IMG/VR virus record: IMGVR_UViG_3300042406_000429
Span: 1 to 64,000 of that record
Reading direction: 5' to 3' (one strand)
Source: a virus
Length of the DNA stretch: 64,000 nt
This document shows positions 30,501 to 40,121 of the stretch, one piece after another. How positions within the stretch are numbered: the stretch's first letter is position 1; each line of letters starts with the position of its first letter. Both the position numbers and the translations under genes were made by a program. Under the pieces are notes generated by a model. It was not told the origin of the DNA and ran no database searches. It saw only the letters and a list, made by a program, of their open reading frames with translations.

Positions 30501-31115
30501 AAAAATGGCAAAAATGCATTTTTGACTTCTGAATTGGTAGAATTTAATACTCTGGTGGAAGTTACTGGCCTTGTCAACAAAAAAGGTATAGGAGAAGGCA
30601 AAGGATTCTGGAATTCTACAAGAAGTTTCTTGGATTCCGATAAATACATCCAAGATAGTTATTATTATCAAGATTATTCTTATGAAATCAGGGCTGCAAA
30701 AAATCTTTCTAAATACAAAGATATAATTAACGAAACTTTCCACTCTGCTGGTTCTGAATTATTTGGTAAGTATTTATACAAAGATCTAAATACTTCTATT
30801 ATGCAAATCGCATATGATCAATCATATGCTAATACTGATCCTGTTACACTTTATACTCTAGTTTCAGGAGATTTTATTACTTGTGATGAGGATCATTTCA
30901 CAGTAGATACATATGTTTATGACTATTATGAATATGCTGATATTCCTACAGTTTCTGTTGATAATATTGCAATCAAAGTTGACAATATAACTAACAGATC
31001 TGATTTTATTGTTATCTCTGTCGATAGAGATTTGAACTCAAATGGGGATATTTACGTTCATCTAACAGCAGACAGTAATTCTAGATTCGTAACTTCGGAT
31101 ATTATTGCTTATTAA
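27540..31115 (+). CDS. 7: gp7-like baseplate wedge protein
   Basis: A 1191-residue protein in the gp7 position. The N terminus (FVENQFPQFYQEDGPTFILF, YYEWMESEGNP, then IISNKRFLLKHILDVYRSKG) is conserved in gp7-type wedge initiators of marine and soil T4-like phages, as I remember them. The middle carries repeated modules (YxANSxGF...YFAKGDxVYYQVPxxNTxLxGLTGN..YY) seen three or four times between about 475 and 780. T4 gp7 is 1032 aa. The repeats suggest beta domains decorating the baseplate edge. Starts one base into the gp6 stop. Confidence 0.78.
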   Translation: MEFSVEKYISNFVENQFPQFYQEDGPTFILFMKAYYEWMESEGNPIGEARSLFDNRDIDNTTEDFLQHFQKKYLYGIPFDIISNKRFLLKHILDVYRSKGSIYCYKLLFRLIYDEDVDIYLPGTDVMRVSDGNWYKPQYLEITDNDVMKDWVGKTIVGTSSNTFAVVENYVQQRYNNDIVNLVYITNVLPNGGEFIIGEKIIRYDFFANSEINYQAPVVLGSMYNLDVTIGGQDFNVGDVLKLVYRDPITDDIISYGKEGLIRVAEVFKQIGALTIRVQSSGFGFTANSLTFLYNDTYDKTGTGGGFNIRNLYSKRYVLYNDDIIYNYKRVYLNDATFGFDKNLIGNINSTLNDVLTYKGGTFGRILNLRNIKIGNNYTKPATTFTRSVITSNELPGKVTYSADALEVRELIYTGIATNYNNTDIITVVNLRSNVNIRDARGTTDPAELHDIVLVSNGAIYQFYANSQGFSNTSDVIYIYQADDYFAKGDKVYYQVPTNNTALRGLTGNNYYWINFVNTTSIALTANALGTNATLSLSTNSTGGNLSFVVTNPGTNFINLNPTIVVSNSIGGNSSGSGAVFDVGFAYYVTGSTPVLGANVDILAVVREADNPAETHYIEDETGTQFAFYANGNGFSLLGNWIKPIKLSRGYNVANVSINNTAPGANSNETHSIVLVRNNVSYNFYANSSGFDYNTDTIKISSASSYFAKGDRVYYQVPNSNTPLNGLTGNTYYYVNFVNSSSISLEYSELTFGQRIEYVVPNGNTALDGLTGNSYYYINYTNNYIVTLTSDEITNANFGTVFSEVFEANDVICFQANSADSNTVEFQVIKEVVSNTKMYLYGNTIYNSTDKAKYFMAPTTIPANFAKYDTLMYSANGSINGENEKITAIPSSGNNAIKSVTSLDSGIGYVEGEEVTAYLYNAVSDAITIVQGGTGYANNEKLVFAGGDPGTIATGFITTNTTGGIVDATVLNGGSGYRQAPQVLVQTKNGKNAFLTSELVEFNTLVEVTGLVNKKGIGEGKGFWNSTRSFLDSDKYIQDSYYYQDYSYEIRAAKNLSKYKDIINETFHSAGSELFGKYLYKDLNTSIMQIAYDQSYANTDPVTLYTLVSGDFITCDEDHFTVDTYVYDYYEYADIPTVSVDNIAIKVDNITNRSDFIVISVDRDLNSNGDIYVHLTADSNSRFVTSDIIAY

Positions 31116-31129
31116 AAGGGGACAAATTT

Positions 31130-32065
31130 ATGGGTACATATCAAGAAATTGATGTTGGAACGACAGCTAATGATGGAACTGGCGATCCACTAAGAACTGC
31201 TATGATTAAGGTTAATGAAAGTTTGGCTAATGCTTTCAGTAATCCTACAGTCACTAGTTGGGTAACAGTTGGTAATGCAACGTCAAATGTTATCCTTACT
31301 TCAAATTCAACAGCGGCTCCAAGCGTTCAGGTCGCTAATGCTACAAATTCTTCAAAATCAGTAGTAAATACATACACAATTCAGGTTTCTAACAATACAT
31401 ATACTGCCAATTTAACAGCTGCGCAGCTTAGTATCGGAAATACAACCTCTGGAGCTTTTGGGGCAACAGTAAACAGTTCTGTTATCGCTATTGGAAACGC
31501 AACATCAAATGTATTTGCTAATGGAACTAATATTTCTATTGCTAATAACACTCAGGGTTCTATAGTTATTCATCCAAATAGAATTCTTGTTGGTGCTAAC
31601 GTTAGCATTAATAACCAAGCTATTTCCTGTGGTAATACATCAGCAAACTTGCTTTTGGATTATAGTATTGTTCGTGTTGCCAACGGTACTTCTGGTCAGG
31701 CTAATGTTGAACCTGGTAAAATAACCGTTGGTGCTAATGTTACTATTAATACAACTATGGCCACTCTGCCGGCAGCTAATGTAGTATCAAACACTGGATT
31801 TACATTAGGTTCGCATACAGCCGCTGCTAATGGTTACACTTTTCTTCCAAACGGTCTAAAGATGACTTGGGGATGGGTGTTGTCTAACACTAGCACTGGT
31901 TCTATATCTTTTGCAGACGTTTTTAGTACTGCAGTATTTTCAATTACTGCTACAGGTAATACTGCAGATTACGTTTATTTTACAGCAAGAACAGTAAGCG
32001 GTGCAACAGTAAGAACTTCTAATGCTACTGCAACAAACGTTTATTATATTGCTATCGGTAAGTAA
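31130..32065 (+). CDS. Baseplate/fibre-associated structural protein
   Basis: A 311-residue protein. The first 30 residues (IDVGTTANDGTGDPLRTAM..KVNES) are a widespread phage virion attachment motif. The middle is Asn/Thr/Ser-rich with VGNATSN and GANVSINN repeats like those of the long fibres. The C-terminal ~75 residues (GYTFLPNGLKMTWGWV) form a small tip-like domain. Between gp7 and gp8 genes, so probably a short fibre or fibre-network part. Confidence 0.7.
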   Translation: MGTYQEIDVGTTANDGTGDPLRTAMIKVNESLANAFSNPTVTSWVTVGNATSNVILTSNSTAAPSVQVANATNSSKSVVNTYTIQVSNNTYTANLTAAQLSIGNTTSGAFGATVNSSVIAIGNATSNVFANGTNISIANNTQGSIVIHPNRILVGANVSINNQAISCGNTSANLLLDYSIVRVANGTSGQANVEPGKITVGANVTINTTMATLPAANVVSNTGFTLGSHTAAANGYTFLPNGLKMTWGWVLSNTSTGSISFADVFSTAVFSITATGNTADYVYFTARTVSGATVRTSNATATNVYYIAIGK

Positions 32066-32075
32066 GGGTTATTAA

Positions 32076-33635
32076 ATGGGTAAGTTACTACCTACATACA
32101 AAAAAGCTCTCATTGATGAAATGAAAGATAATATGTTGTCAGGCTCAAGCGATTATTACGCTTTTGCTGCTGATCCTGTTTCTAGCCTTACTGTCCCCAC
32201 GCTAGCAAACGACGATTATGACACAAATTATCCTGTTTGGTCAATGCTTTTTGGTAAACGACTTACTTATAATGATGTTACATTAGTCATAGACAATAAA
32301 CAATGGGAATATGGAAAAGTATTCGACGAATATGATAATACCTCAGATACATTACATTCTAACAGTAATTTTTACACTGTGTGTATTCCTGGCATTGTTG
32401 GTGGCAACTATTTGATCTATAAATGTATAGATAACGCCAATGGCGCTCCTTCTACAATTGACCCAAGCACCATTGGTGACCCTCAAGGCAAATTGTCATT
32501 TCAAACTTCAGATGGTTATGTTTGGCGTTATGTTTATTCTGTTTCTTCTGCAAACTACGATAAATTTGCAACAGATGACTATATTCCAGTTTATACAGAT
32601 CAAAATATCTATGCTACTGCATCAAGCTATTCAGGCGTAGAAGTTGTTGTCATTACTAACCCAGGATCTGGTTATGATGCACACCATGACGGTATTGTAG
32701 AAGCTGTTATTAACAGTACCATGATTCAGATTTCTTCAAATGCATCATCTTTCAATGAATATTATACTAAAAATGGAATTTATATCTATAACACATTAGA
32801 AACAACTTCTCAATTAACATATGTGAAACAATATATTTCTAATACTACTGGTAATTTCGTAAGAGTGCAAGACGAAGGAATCAATACAGATAATATAATT
32901 GAAGGCGAGACTCAATATAAAATCAGCCCAAGAGTAGTTTTCAATACAGACGCTGATCTCGGAGCTCGACCAAAAGCTTATACTACAATCAATCCTTATC
33001 AGAATTCTATTGGTAGTATAATTATGCTTGACATTGGAACTGGAATCACAAGAGCCAATGTCTCAATTCAGAGTAATACTCTTTGGGGATCCGGAGCCAC
33101 AGCTTATGCTATTGTTCCTCCTCCTGGAGGGCATGGAAGCGACCCAGCATCAGAATTAGACGCCAAAGGATTCTGTGTAGCTTTTAGATTTTCTAACAAC
33201 GAATTGACCACAATACCAGACAATATTAATTACTCTAAAATCGGTTTAATGAAAAATCCATACGCTATGGATATAAATTTCGAAAAAAGTGAAAACAGGT
33301 ATCAAACTAACACTTTTAATCAACTTTTGAAATTTGATATCAATAACATATATTACACTTTCAACGTTGAAGATGTTATCTATGGAGAAAGTTCTGGCGC
33401 TAAAGGAATTATAGCCTTTGTTAATTCTAGTGCAATGTATGTAGCCGGAGACAGAAGTTTTGAAGATGGTGAGAGAATCACTTATGAAGATGGTACACCT
33501 ACCCTCAATATAACTATAAGTGCAGAAGGCGCAATTTACACTAAAGACGTTAGACCTCTTTATGTTCAGAATATAAATACAGTTGAAAGATCAAACACAC
33601 AGACTGAATCGTTCAAGTTGATTGTAGAATTTTAA
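32076..33635 (+). CDS. 8: gp8-like baseplate wedge protein
   Basis: A 519-residue protein (T4 gp8 is 334). It shows the gp8 pattern: YPVWSMLFGKRLT near the start, SDGYVWRYVYSVSS, and the PPPGGHGSDPASELDAKG block followed by a FSNNEL..IGLMKNP segment. The additional length may hold extra beta domains. Part of the outer wedge. Confidence 0.85.
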   Translation: MGKLLPTYKKALIDEMKDNMLSGSSDYYAFAADPVSSLTVPTLANDDYDTNYPVWSMLFGKRLTYNDVTLVIDNKQWEYGKVFDEYDNTSDTLHSNSNFYTVCIPGIVGGNYLIYKCIDNANGAPSTIDPSTIGDPQGKLSFQTSDGYVWRYVYSVSSANYDKFATDDYIPVYTDQNIYATASSYSGVEVVVITNPGSGYDAHHDGIVEAVINSTMIQISSNASSFNEYYTKNGIYIYNTLETTSQLTYVKQYISNTTGNFVRVQDEGINTDNIIEGETQYKISPRVVFNTDADLGARPKAYTTINPYQNSIGSIIMLDIGTGITRANVSIQSNTLWGSGATAYAIVPPPGGHGSDPASELDAKGFCVAFRFSNNELTTIPDNINYSKIGLMKNPYAMDINFEKSENRYQTNTFNQLLKFDINNIYYTFNVEDVIYGESSGAKGIIAFVNSSAMYVAGDRSFEDGERITYEDGTPTLNITISAEGAIYTKDVRPLYVQNINTVERSNTQTESFKLIVEF

Positions 33636-33648
33636 ACAGGATTAGAAA

Positions 33649-36600
33649 ATGCCAATAAACACTAATTTTAACGTCAACCCTTATTTTGACGATTATGATG
33701 AAGCTAAAAATTATTATAAAGTCCTATTCAGACCTTCTACAGCTATCCAGGCACGTGAACTCAATCAAATGCAGACTATTCTGCAGAAACAAATTGATAG
33801 ATTTGGTCAACATATATTTAAAAACGGCTCTATAGTATTAGATGGTTCTTTTGATTATGAACATTACATTGATACCGTAAAGGTAGTTTCATTAACCCAA
33901 GATCTAGAATCATCATATTTTGTTGGTAAAATTGTTACTGGATCTGTTTCCGGTGTCGAAGCTTACGTAAAACACGTAGACTATGATTTCGATAATAACG
34001 TTTATGTATTTTTCGTTAGATATACAAAATCAGGCACAGATACTAATTTCTTTCTAACGGACGAAATTGTCACTGACAACAGCAATCCTAATAATTTCTT
34101 TAAAACTGTAGAAGAAGATTGCAACTCAGTAGGAACTATCTTTAGCATTTCGCAAGGCGTAATGTTCTCAAAAGGCTTTTTTGCAGCCTTTCCTGCGCAA
34201 ACTGTGGCGCTTTCGTTTTATACCACAACTCCTTCTGTGATTGCAGGTTTTAAAGTTGTAGAATCAATCATAACAGATTTACAAGATCCATCTTTATTGG
34301 ATAACGCTCTAGGATCTCCTAATGAAAACGCTCCAGGAGCTCATAGATTTGCAGTAGATCCTACTCTTACTGTTGTTGATTATGATGCTGAGATTACTGA
34401 TCCTGATTTTTCGATTCTTGTTGTTATTAAAAATGGCATTATCGAACAGTCTAAAGAAAGAACTGAATACGCAAGAATTTATGACGAATTCGCAAAAAGA
34501 ACTTATGATGAATCAGGCGATTATTACGTTTCTGGGTTTAATGCCAGAGTAAGAGAGCATTTAAACGTAAACTCTAATGAAGGACTATTCTCATTAGCAG
34601 AGGGTGGCGATTCACAAAAACTAACTATCGATATTGATCCAGGTGTTGCTTACGTAAAAGGTTATGAAGTTAATAAACTTGTCACACAGCACATTATTAC
34701 TGATAAGGGCATAGAATACGAATCTGAAAACGGTGAAACTATTAATGCAAGAACAAGTGGTTATTATCTAGTCAAAGAAGCTATAGGGACCCTATCTTTA
34801 GATACTGGTACTTTAGTAAATCTTTATAATACTGCTGAACAGAGAATTACAAATAAAACAACATTATCAACAGCAAATACTGGCGCTTTGATCGGTACTG
34901 CTAGAGTTAAGTATTTTGCTTACGATTCAGGATCTCAGGGTTCAGCTAACGGTTCATATAGATTATATCTATATGATACTCAGCTTACTAACGGTAACAT
35001 TGCAAATGTTAGATCAGTAGGTATCAGCTCTACATTTTTTGCTGACATTCAATTAAATTCAAATAGTACTCCAATATTCAACGATTATAATCTTAACACT
35101 TTGCTTTATAAAGTTAATACCAATTATACTAGATCTCTCAGAGGTAATAATGGTATTTCTGATACAATTTTCAATTTCAGTAGAACAGAAACAAAAACCA
35201 CAAACTTTGCTACTGGTGGTATCTTAACCTTATCTTTGAGTGGTTCAGATCAGGAAGAATTGTCGTATTCTACTGGTTCTCTTTCTTCAACAGAAAAAAG
35301 AACTATTCTTCTTACTGTTAATGCTAATAAAGATATTCATTTATTCTCGCCATCTGGTGTAGTATCTGGAACTTCTGGTCAGGGCAATCTTACTGGAACT
35401 TCTACATATTTCTCTAGATTGAACGCTGGTGATAGAATCAAAGTAAACGGTAGCTACTATTTTGTAAACACAGTATACAGCGATACATCTATGAGTATTG
35501 TAGGTACTCTTTCTAGTAGCCCAGTTTCTAACGTGATTTATAGATCATACATGGCTGGTGATATAGTTGATTTGACTATAAAGGGCAGTTCAGGTGTAAC
35601 CAGAAATGTTAGTTTATCATCTTCTGGTGTCATGACTGTTGATTTGAAGGAAGACACTTCAAACACAACAGGTTCAGTTTCTTGTTCAATCACTTATAAT
35701 ATTACTAGAAGTGGTGCTCAGGAAGTCAAAAAAATATTGAGTCCTAGACGTTATGTGATGATCAATACAGCAACTAACGTTGCTAATACTGTTGGTCCAT
35801 ATAACTTAGGTTTGCCAGACGTTTATAGAGTAAGATCTGTAAGAATTAAGACTGGTGCATTTGTTAATAACACTGATGGTGATGATGTAACATCATATTT
35901 CGCTCTAGATGATGGTCAAAGAGATTGTTTTTATGATCACGCTTCTTTGATATTCAAAGGCGGTATTGATATTAAAAACAAATATCTATTGGTGCAATTA
36001 GATCATTTTGAGGCAGATTATACTGGCGGCGCTGGCTATTTTTCTGTTGATTCATACCCAGTTGATGATACGACAGTTTCTGAAAGCACTATTTTCACCT
36101 ATCAGATACCAGTGTATGCTACATCATACGGTGAAATGTTTGAACTAAGAAATGCTATGGACTTTAGACCATACAAAACTGCAACAGCTGCTAGCACTCA
36201 AGCTACTTCGACTGGTAATATTTCTGCAGCGACAGTAAATCCAGCAACAACTACTTCTATGTATGTTCCCACAGGAGGTTTAAGAACTTCTATTCCTGGA
36301 AGTAATATGTATATTGACTATTCATATTACCTTGCTAGAAGAGATTTGATTGCTGTAGACACCAACGGTAATTTCATTTTATATAAAGGCAAACCAGACA
36401 TAAATCCTATCAGCCCTATTGCGCCTGATAATGTTATGCCTTTGGTCAAAGCTCTCATCAAACCATATCCTTCTTTGTCTGAAACTTATGCAAGACAACT
36501 TGGTAACCAAACATATGGTTGTACTGCCAAAAATATTGCAAATAGAAGATATACTATGAAGGATATTGGCACTATCAAAAATAGAGTTGATAATCTAGAT

Positions 36601-39600
36601 TATTATAATGCTTTGACTCTTCTAGAAAAAACAGCAACAGATTTAAATATTACAGATGCTGCTACTGGTCTGGATAGATTTAAAAATGGATTCTTTGTTG
36701 ACGGTTTCGTAGATCACTCTTTGGGTGATACCAGAAATGACGATTATCGATGCTCCATTGATCCTAAAGAAAACTGTATTAGACCTTTTCACGAAGCTGA
36801 TTCAGTAAAGTATCAATATCAGTCCACAGGTTCTTCTGGAGTTCAGTTAACTGGTTCTCTTGTAACTAGACCTTACACTGAAACAGTGTTACTAAGCCAA
36901 AAAAATATTTCAACTAGAAGAAACATTGAATACAGTGTTTACAGATTCGTAGGAAGAATGACCTTCCGTCCAGAAACTGATATCTGGCACGACCAAAAAA
37001 CAGTTGATAAAAAAATCACCTATGGTGATGATTTGCCAAATCCTATCTTGTTAAGCACAGAATGGACTTCATGGGAAAAGTATGGCGTAGGTAAACCAGT
37101 CTATAACGTTTATTCAACAAATGAAGGAGGTTATGGTAATAGCTGGAATGGTGGCAAATCATTAGAAGGTTCTTTCTCTAGTTATAAAGAAGCTTTGGAT
37201 TTTGCTAAACCAGTTAAAACAAATACTCTTCCTGCTAATTATTATGCATATAATGCAGGTGGTGGTTATAACCCAAGAACTCCTTACTATTTGGCTAATG
37301 GTCAATTAGTTACCGGTTATTTTGGATGGTCAACAAACCCAGATATAGCCGTTCAAATGGGCAGTGGTAATTTAGGTAGTAATACACCTGATAATTTCAT
37401 GCGTTCCTTTGCTATTGAAGGAACAGATCCGGGCACTACAGAACGCAGAAGTAAAGTAGAAAAATCTCTTGATTGGGGAACTGAAACACAAACTCTAGGT
37501 TCTTTCGTAACTGATGTTACCTTAGCAACATATATCAGACCACAGACTATAACCATAATAGTTCAGGGTCTAAAGGCCAGAACTAGATACTGGGTCTACT
37601 TTGATTCAGAAAATATGACCAGCTATTGTTCTCAGTGGGTAGCATCTAATCTTTTTGGCGCTAAACCAGATAGCTATAAAACAGAGGGTGCTGAGCTAAT
37701 TACTAATGACGGCGGTGATCTTGTATTCGATTTGAGATTACCAACAACTGGTAAACGCTTTAAAGTTGGCACTAAGGAAGTTATTGTAACTGACTCGCCA
37801 ACTAATGCTGTTGATGCAACTTCACACGCCAGAGGTTATTGGACTTCTTTAGGAATCAACGCTCAGAAACAAAACACTATTGTTTCTACTGTTGTTCCTA
37901 CTATTGAAACTAACTCAACCCCAGAAGAAAGATTTATTCCAGGAAAGGGACAAACTCTAGAAATTTGGGCTTGTTCATGTATGGCATATTCGTTTAAAGT
38001 TGATGTTCCACCAACAGAAGATGGTATTTTCCTAACTTCTGTAGACATTTTCATCGAATCAATGCACCCAACTCTTGGTGTTTGGTTTGAAATTAGAGAA
38101 ATGAATGCCGGTGGTGTTACCAAGAATCAGGTTCCTTATTCTGAAGTTTGGATGAAGAGAACTGATCCTAGAATCAAGTTGAATCCTGTTGGAACAACTA
38201 ATTTCCAAGCCACAAAGGTAAACTTCCCTGCACCTGTTTACCTAATGAATAACACTTCTTACGCATTTGTTATTCACACTGAAGGTTTGAACCCTGATAC
38301 ATATTTCTGGGTTTCAAGACTTGGCGAAACTGACGTTCTTACTAATAGTCAAATTACTAGTAGAAGATTGACAGGAACTTTGTATACCACTAATAACAAT
38401 ACTAATTATGATATGGTTCCTGACGTTGATTTGACTTGTACTTTCAATAGAGCAAACTTTGCTGTCGGTTCCGGAACTGCTATGCTTGGTAACATTCCTG
38501 TTGAATATATTAAGCTAAAATCAGGTGCTGGAGCTTTCACTAATTATGGTGAAGAAATTGTTGGCTCTGCTAAACTAGCATTGACAAGCATAGTTTCAAC
38601 AGGAAACACTATTGTAATAGGTGATATTTTAACAGGTTCAAGCTCAGGCGCTGTTGGAAATGTTACTGCAGTAGGCGCTGGTTCATTGTATTCTACCACA
38701 GGAATTGGTTTCTCTAACACTGAAACTGTTACTGTTAAGAATTCATCAGGAACTCTTAAGAATATTTCAGCTACAGTAAATGGTGTTTATAGTGGTTCAG
38801 GAAAACTAAAATCATACGATAGCGCAAATAATATTTTTATTATTGAAGATTCAAACGGATTGTATCTAGCGAACGGTGTAGTAAAAGGTGTTAGAAGTGC
38901 TAACGTTGGTGTAATTGATTCATTCACTTATTACCCATATTCAACCACTTGTTTGAAGCCTCATTATCTAACATTTAGAAACACTTCTTGTGGTTTCGAA
39001 AAGAGAGGCTGGAGATCTGATACAAACGCATATGGTAATTATTATCCTGGAATACCAGATGTTTCTTCAGATTTTTACGAAGAAAATAAAATACTTTCTA
39101 GAGTAAATGAGATATCGTTGAACTCTAGTAATCCAAGTTCACAGGCCAGAGCAACATTAACTACTTCTAGTGTATATGTTTCACCTGTTATTGACTTGTC
39201 AAGAGGTAATAGCGTTTATGTTCATAATTTGATTAATGCAGACGACCCGGATGTATTGATATTGGATAATATTGATCAGGGAGCTAATACTATAATCATA
39301 GGCGATAAAATCGTCGGAACAGTAAATGGATATGTTACTTCTATAATAGGTAATACTGTTATTACTGACGTAAATGGATATGCAAACGCTGAAATTATTA
39401 CTGTGTATGAATCTACAGGAACAACAAGTAAAGGCATATCTGCCAATGTTATTAGTGTTTCTAGATCCGAAGATCAAATCTCTGGCGGAAGTCTAATAAA
39501 TAGATATATTAGTAAAGTCATTACTTTGGCAGAAGGCCAAGATGCAGAAGATTTGATAGTAAAAATAACTGCATATAGACCTGTTGGAACTGACGTCAAA

Positions 39601-39909
39601 GTTTGGTTTAAAGTTGCTAATGCAGAGGATTATCAAGGTTTAAGTAATAAAAAATGGACACCAATGGTTTATTTTGACTCGATTTATAGTTCAAGCGTAA
39701 ACAATAGAGATTTCTTAGAATTTGATTATTCTGTAAATCCTGATAATTATGATGGTAATGGTATATTGCAATATACATCTGAAGGAAACACTTTCAAGGG
39801 ATTCAAACAGTTCCAAATTAAGATTGGATTGTATGGTAATGCTGACGGTATAAGTTCAGCTCTAGTTCCTAAAGTTGGTGACCTAAGAGTTATTGCACTA
39901 CAGAGATAA
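33649..39909 (+). CDS. Giant structural protein (DUF4815-like N terminus)
   Basis: A 2086-residue protein, the largest in the window. The N terminus (NVNPYFDDYDEAKNYYKVLFRPSTAIQARELNQMQTILQ) is the DUF4815-type entry found on large baseplate or fibre proteins of T4-like phages. The rest is beta-rich, with SSSGAVGNVTAVGAG-type and ANxIIIGDKIVGTVNGYV-type repeats in the C-terminal third. Located after gp8 and before the fibre genes, so a wedge-to-fibre connector in the gp10 region is plausible; not proven. Confidence 0.75.
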   Translation: MPINTNFNVNPYFDDYDEAKNYYKVLFRPSTAIQARELNQMQTILQKQIDRFGQHIFKNGSIVLDGSFDYEHYIDTVKVVSLTQDLESSYFVGKIVTGSVSGVEAYVKHVDYDFDNNVYVFFVRYTKSGTDTNFFLTDEIVTDNSNPNNFFKTVEEDCNSVGTIFSISQGVMFSKGFFAAFPAQTVALSFYTTTPSVIAGFKVVESIITDLQDPSLLDNALGSPNENAPGAHRFAVDPTLTVVDYDAEITDPDFSILVVIKNGIIEQSKERTEYARIYDEFAKRTYDESGDYYVSGFNARVREHLNVNSNEGLFSLAEGGDSQKLTIDIDPGVAYVKGYEVNKLVTQHIITDKGIEYESENGETINARTSGYYLVKEAIGTLSLDTGTLVNLYNTAEQRITNKTTLSTANTGALIGTARVKYFAYDSGSQGSANGSYRLYLYDTQLTNGNIANVRSVGISSTFFADIQLNSNSTPIFNDYNLNTLLYKVNTNYTRSLRGNNGISDTIFNFSRTETKTTNFATGGILTLSLSGSDQEELSYSTGSLSSTEKRTILLTVNANKDIHLFSPSGVVSGTSGQGNLTGTSTYFSRLNAGDRIKVNGSYYFVNTVYSDTSMSIVGTLSSSPVSNVIYRSYMAGDIVDLTIKGSSGVTRNVSLSSSGVMTVDLKEDTSNTTGSVSCSITYNITRSGAQEVKKILSPRRYVMINTATNVANTVGPYNLGLPDVYRVRSVRIKTGAFVNNTDGDDVTSYFALDDGQRDCFYDHASLIFKGGIDIKNKYLLVQLDHFEADYTGGAGYFSVDSYPVDDTTVSESTIFTYQIPVYATSYGEMFELRNAMDFRPYKTATAASTQATSTGNISAATVNPATTTSMYVPTGGLRTSIPGSNMYIDYSYYLARRDLIAVDTNGNFILYKGKPDINPISPIAPDNVMPLVKALIKPYPSLSETYARQLGNQTYGCTAKNIANRRYTMKDIGTIKNRVDNLDYYNALTLLEKTATDLNITDAATGLDRFKNGFFVDGFVDHSLGDTRNDDYRCSIDPKENCIRPFHEADSVKYQYQSTGSSGVQLTGSLVTRPYTETVLLSQKNISTRRNIEYSVYRFVGRMTFRPETDIWHDQKTVDKKITYGDDLPNPILLSTEWTSWEKYGVGKPVYNVYSTNEGGYGNSWNGGKSLEGSFSSYKEALDFAKPVKTNTLPANYYAYNAGGGYNPRTPYYLANGQLVTGYFGWSTNPDIAVQMGSGNLGSNTPDNFMRSFAIEGTDPGTTERRSKVEKSLDWGTETQTLGSFVTDVTLATYIRPQTITIIVQGLKARTRYWVYFDSENMTSYCSQWVASNLFGAKPDSYKTEGAELITNDGGDLVFDLRLPTTGKRFKVGTKEVIVTDSPTNAVDATSHARGYWTSLGINAQKQNTIVSTVVPTIETNSTPEERFIPGKGQTLEIWACSCMAYSFKVDVPPTEDGIFLTSVDIFIESMHPTLGVWFEIREMNAGGVTKNQVPYSEVWMKRTDPRIKLNPVGTTNFQATKVNFPAPVYLMNNTSYAFVIHTEGLNPDTYFWVSRLGETDVLTNSQITSRRLTGTLYTTNNNTNYDMVPDVDLTCTFNRANFAVGSGTAMLGNIPVEYIKLKSGAGAFTNYGEEIVGSAKLALTSIVSTGNTIVIGDILTGSSSGAVGNVTAVGAGSLYSTTGIGFSNTETVTVKNSSGTLKNISATVNGVYSGSGKLKSYDSANNIFIIEDSNGLYLANGVVKGVRSANVGVIDSFTYYPYSTTCLKPHYLTFRNTSCGFEKRGWRSDTNAYGNYYPGIPDVSSDFYEENKILSRVNEISLNSSNPSSQARATLTTSSVYVSPVIDLSRGNSVYVHNLINADDPDVLILDNIDQGANTIIIGDKIVGTVNGYVTSIIGNTVITDVNGYANAEIITVYESTGTTSKGISANVISVSRSEDQISGGSLINRYISKVITLAEGQDAEDLIVKITAYRPVGTDVKVWFKVANAEDYQGLSNKKWTPMVYFDSIYSSSVNNRDFLEFDYSVNPDNYDGNGILQYTSEGNTFKGFKQFQIKIGLYGNADGISSALVPKVGDLRVIALQR

Positions 39910-39910
39910 T

Positions 39911-40120
39911 ATGATGGAACAAAAAACAGAAAAAGAAGGTCTATACAGAGATTTGTCAACAGGGGCGTTATTAAATAAAAATAACGCTGGCCTGTTGGCT
40001 TATAAAATAAGAAGAGAAAAAGAGAAAGAATTCGAATCTTTCAAAGAAAAAATAAAAAGAATTGATGATGACATTTCTGAAATTAAAAACGTTCTAAAAG
40101 CTATAGCAGAGAAGATCTAG
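39911..40120 (+). CDS. Small coiled-coil protein
   Basis: A 69-residue protein (EGLYRDLSTGALLNKNNAGLLAYK, then charged heptad-like helix). The GLYRDLxTGAxxN..Y start is one I recall from hypothetical proteins near fibre genes of T4-like marine phages. ATG 39911 or 39914. Possibly a fibre assembly or linker protein. Confidence 0.65.
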   Translation: MMEQKTEKEGLYRDLSTGALLNKNNAGLLAYKIRREKEKEFESFKEKIKRIDDDISEIKNVLKAIAEKI

Positions 40121-40121
40121 A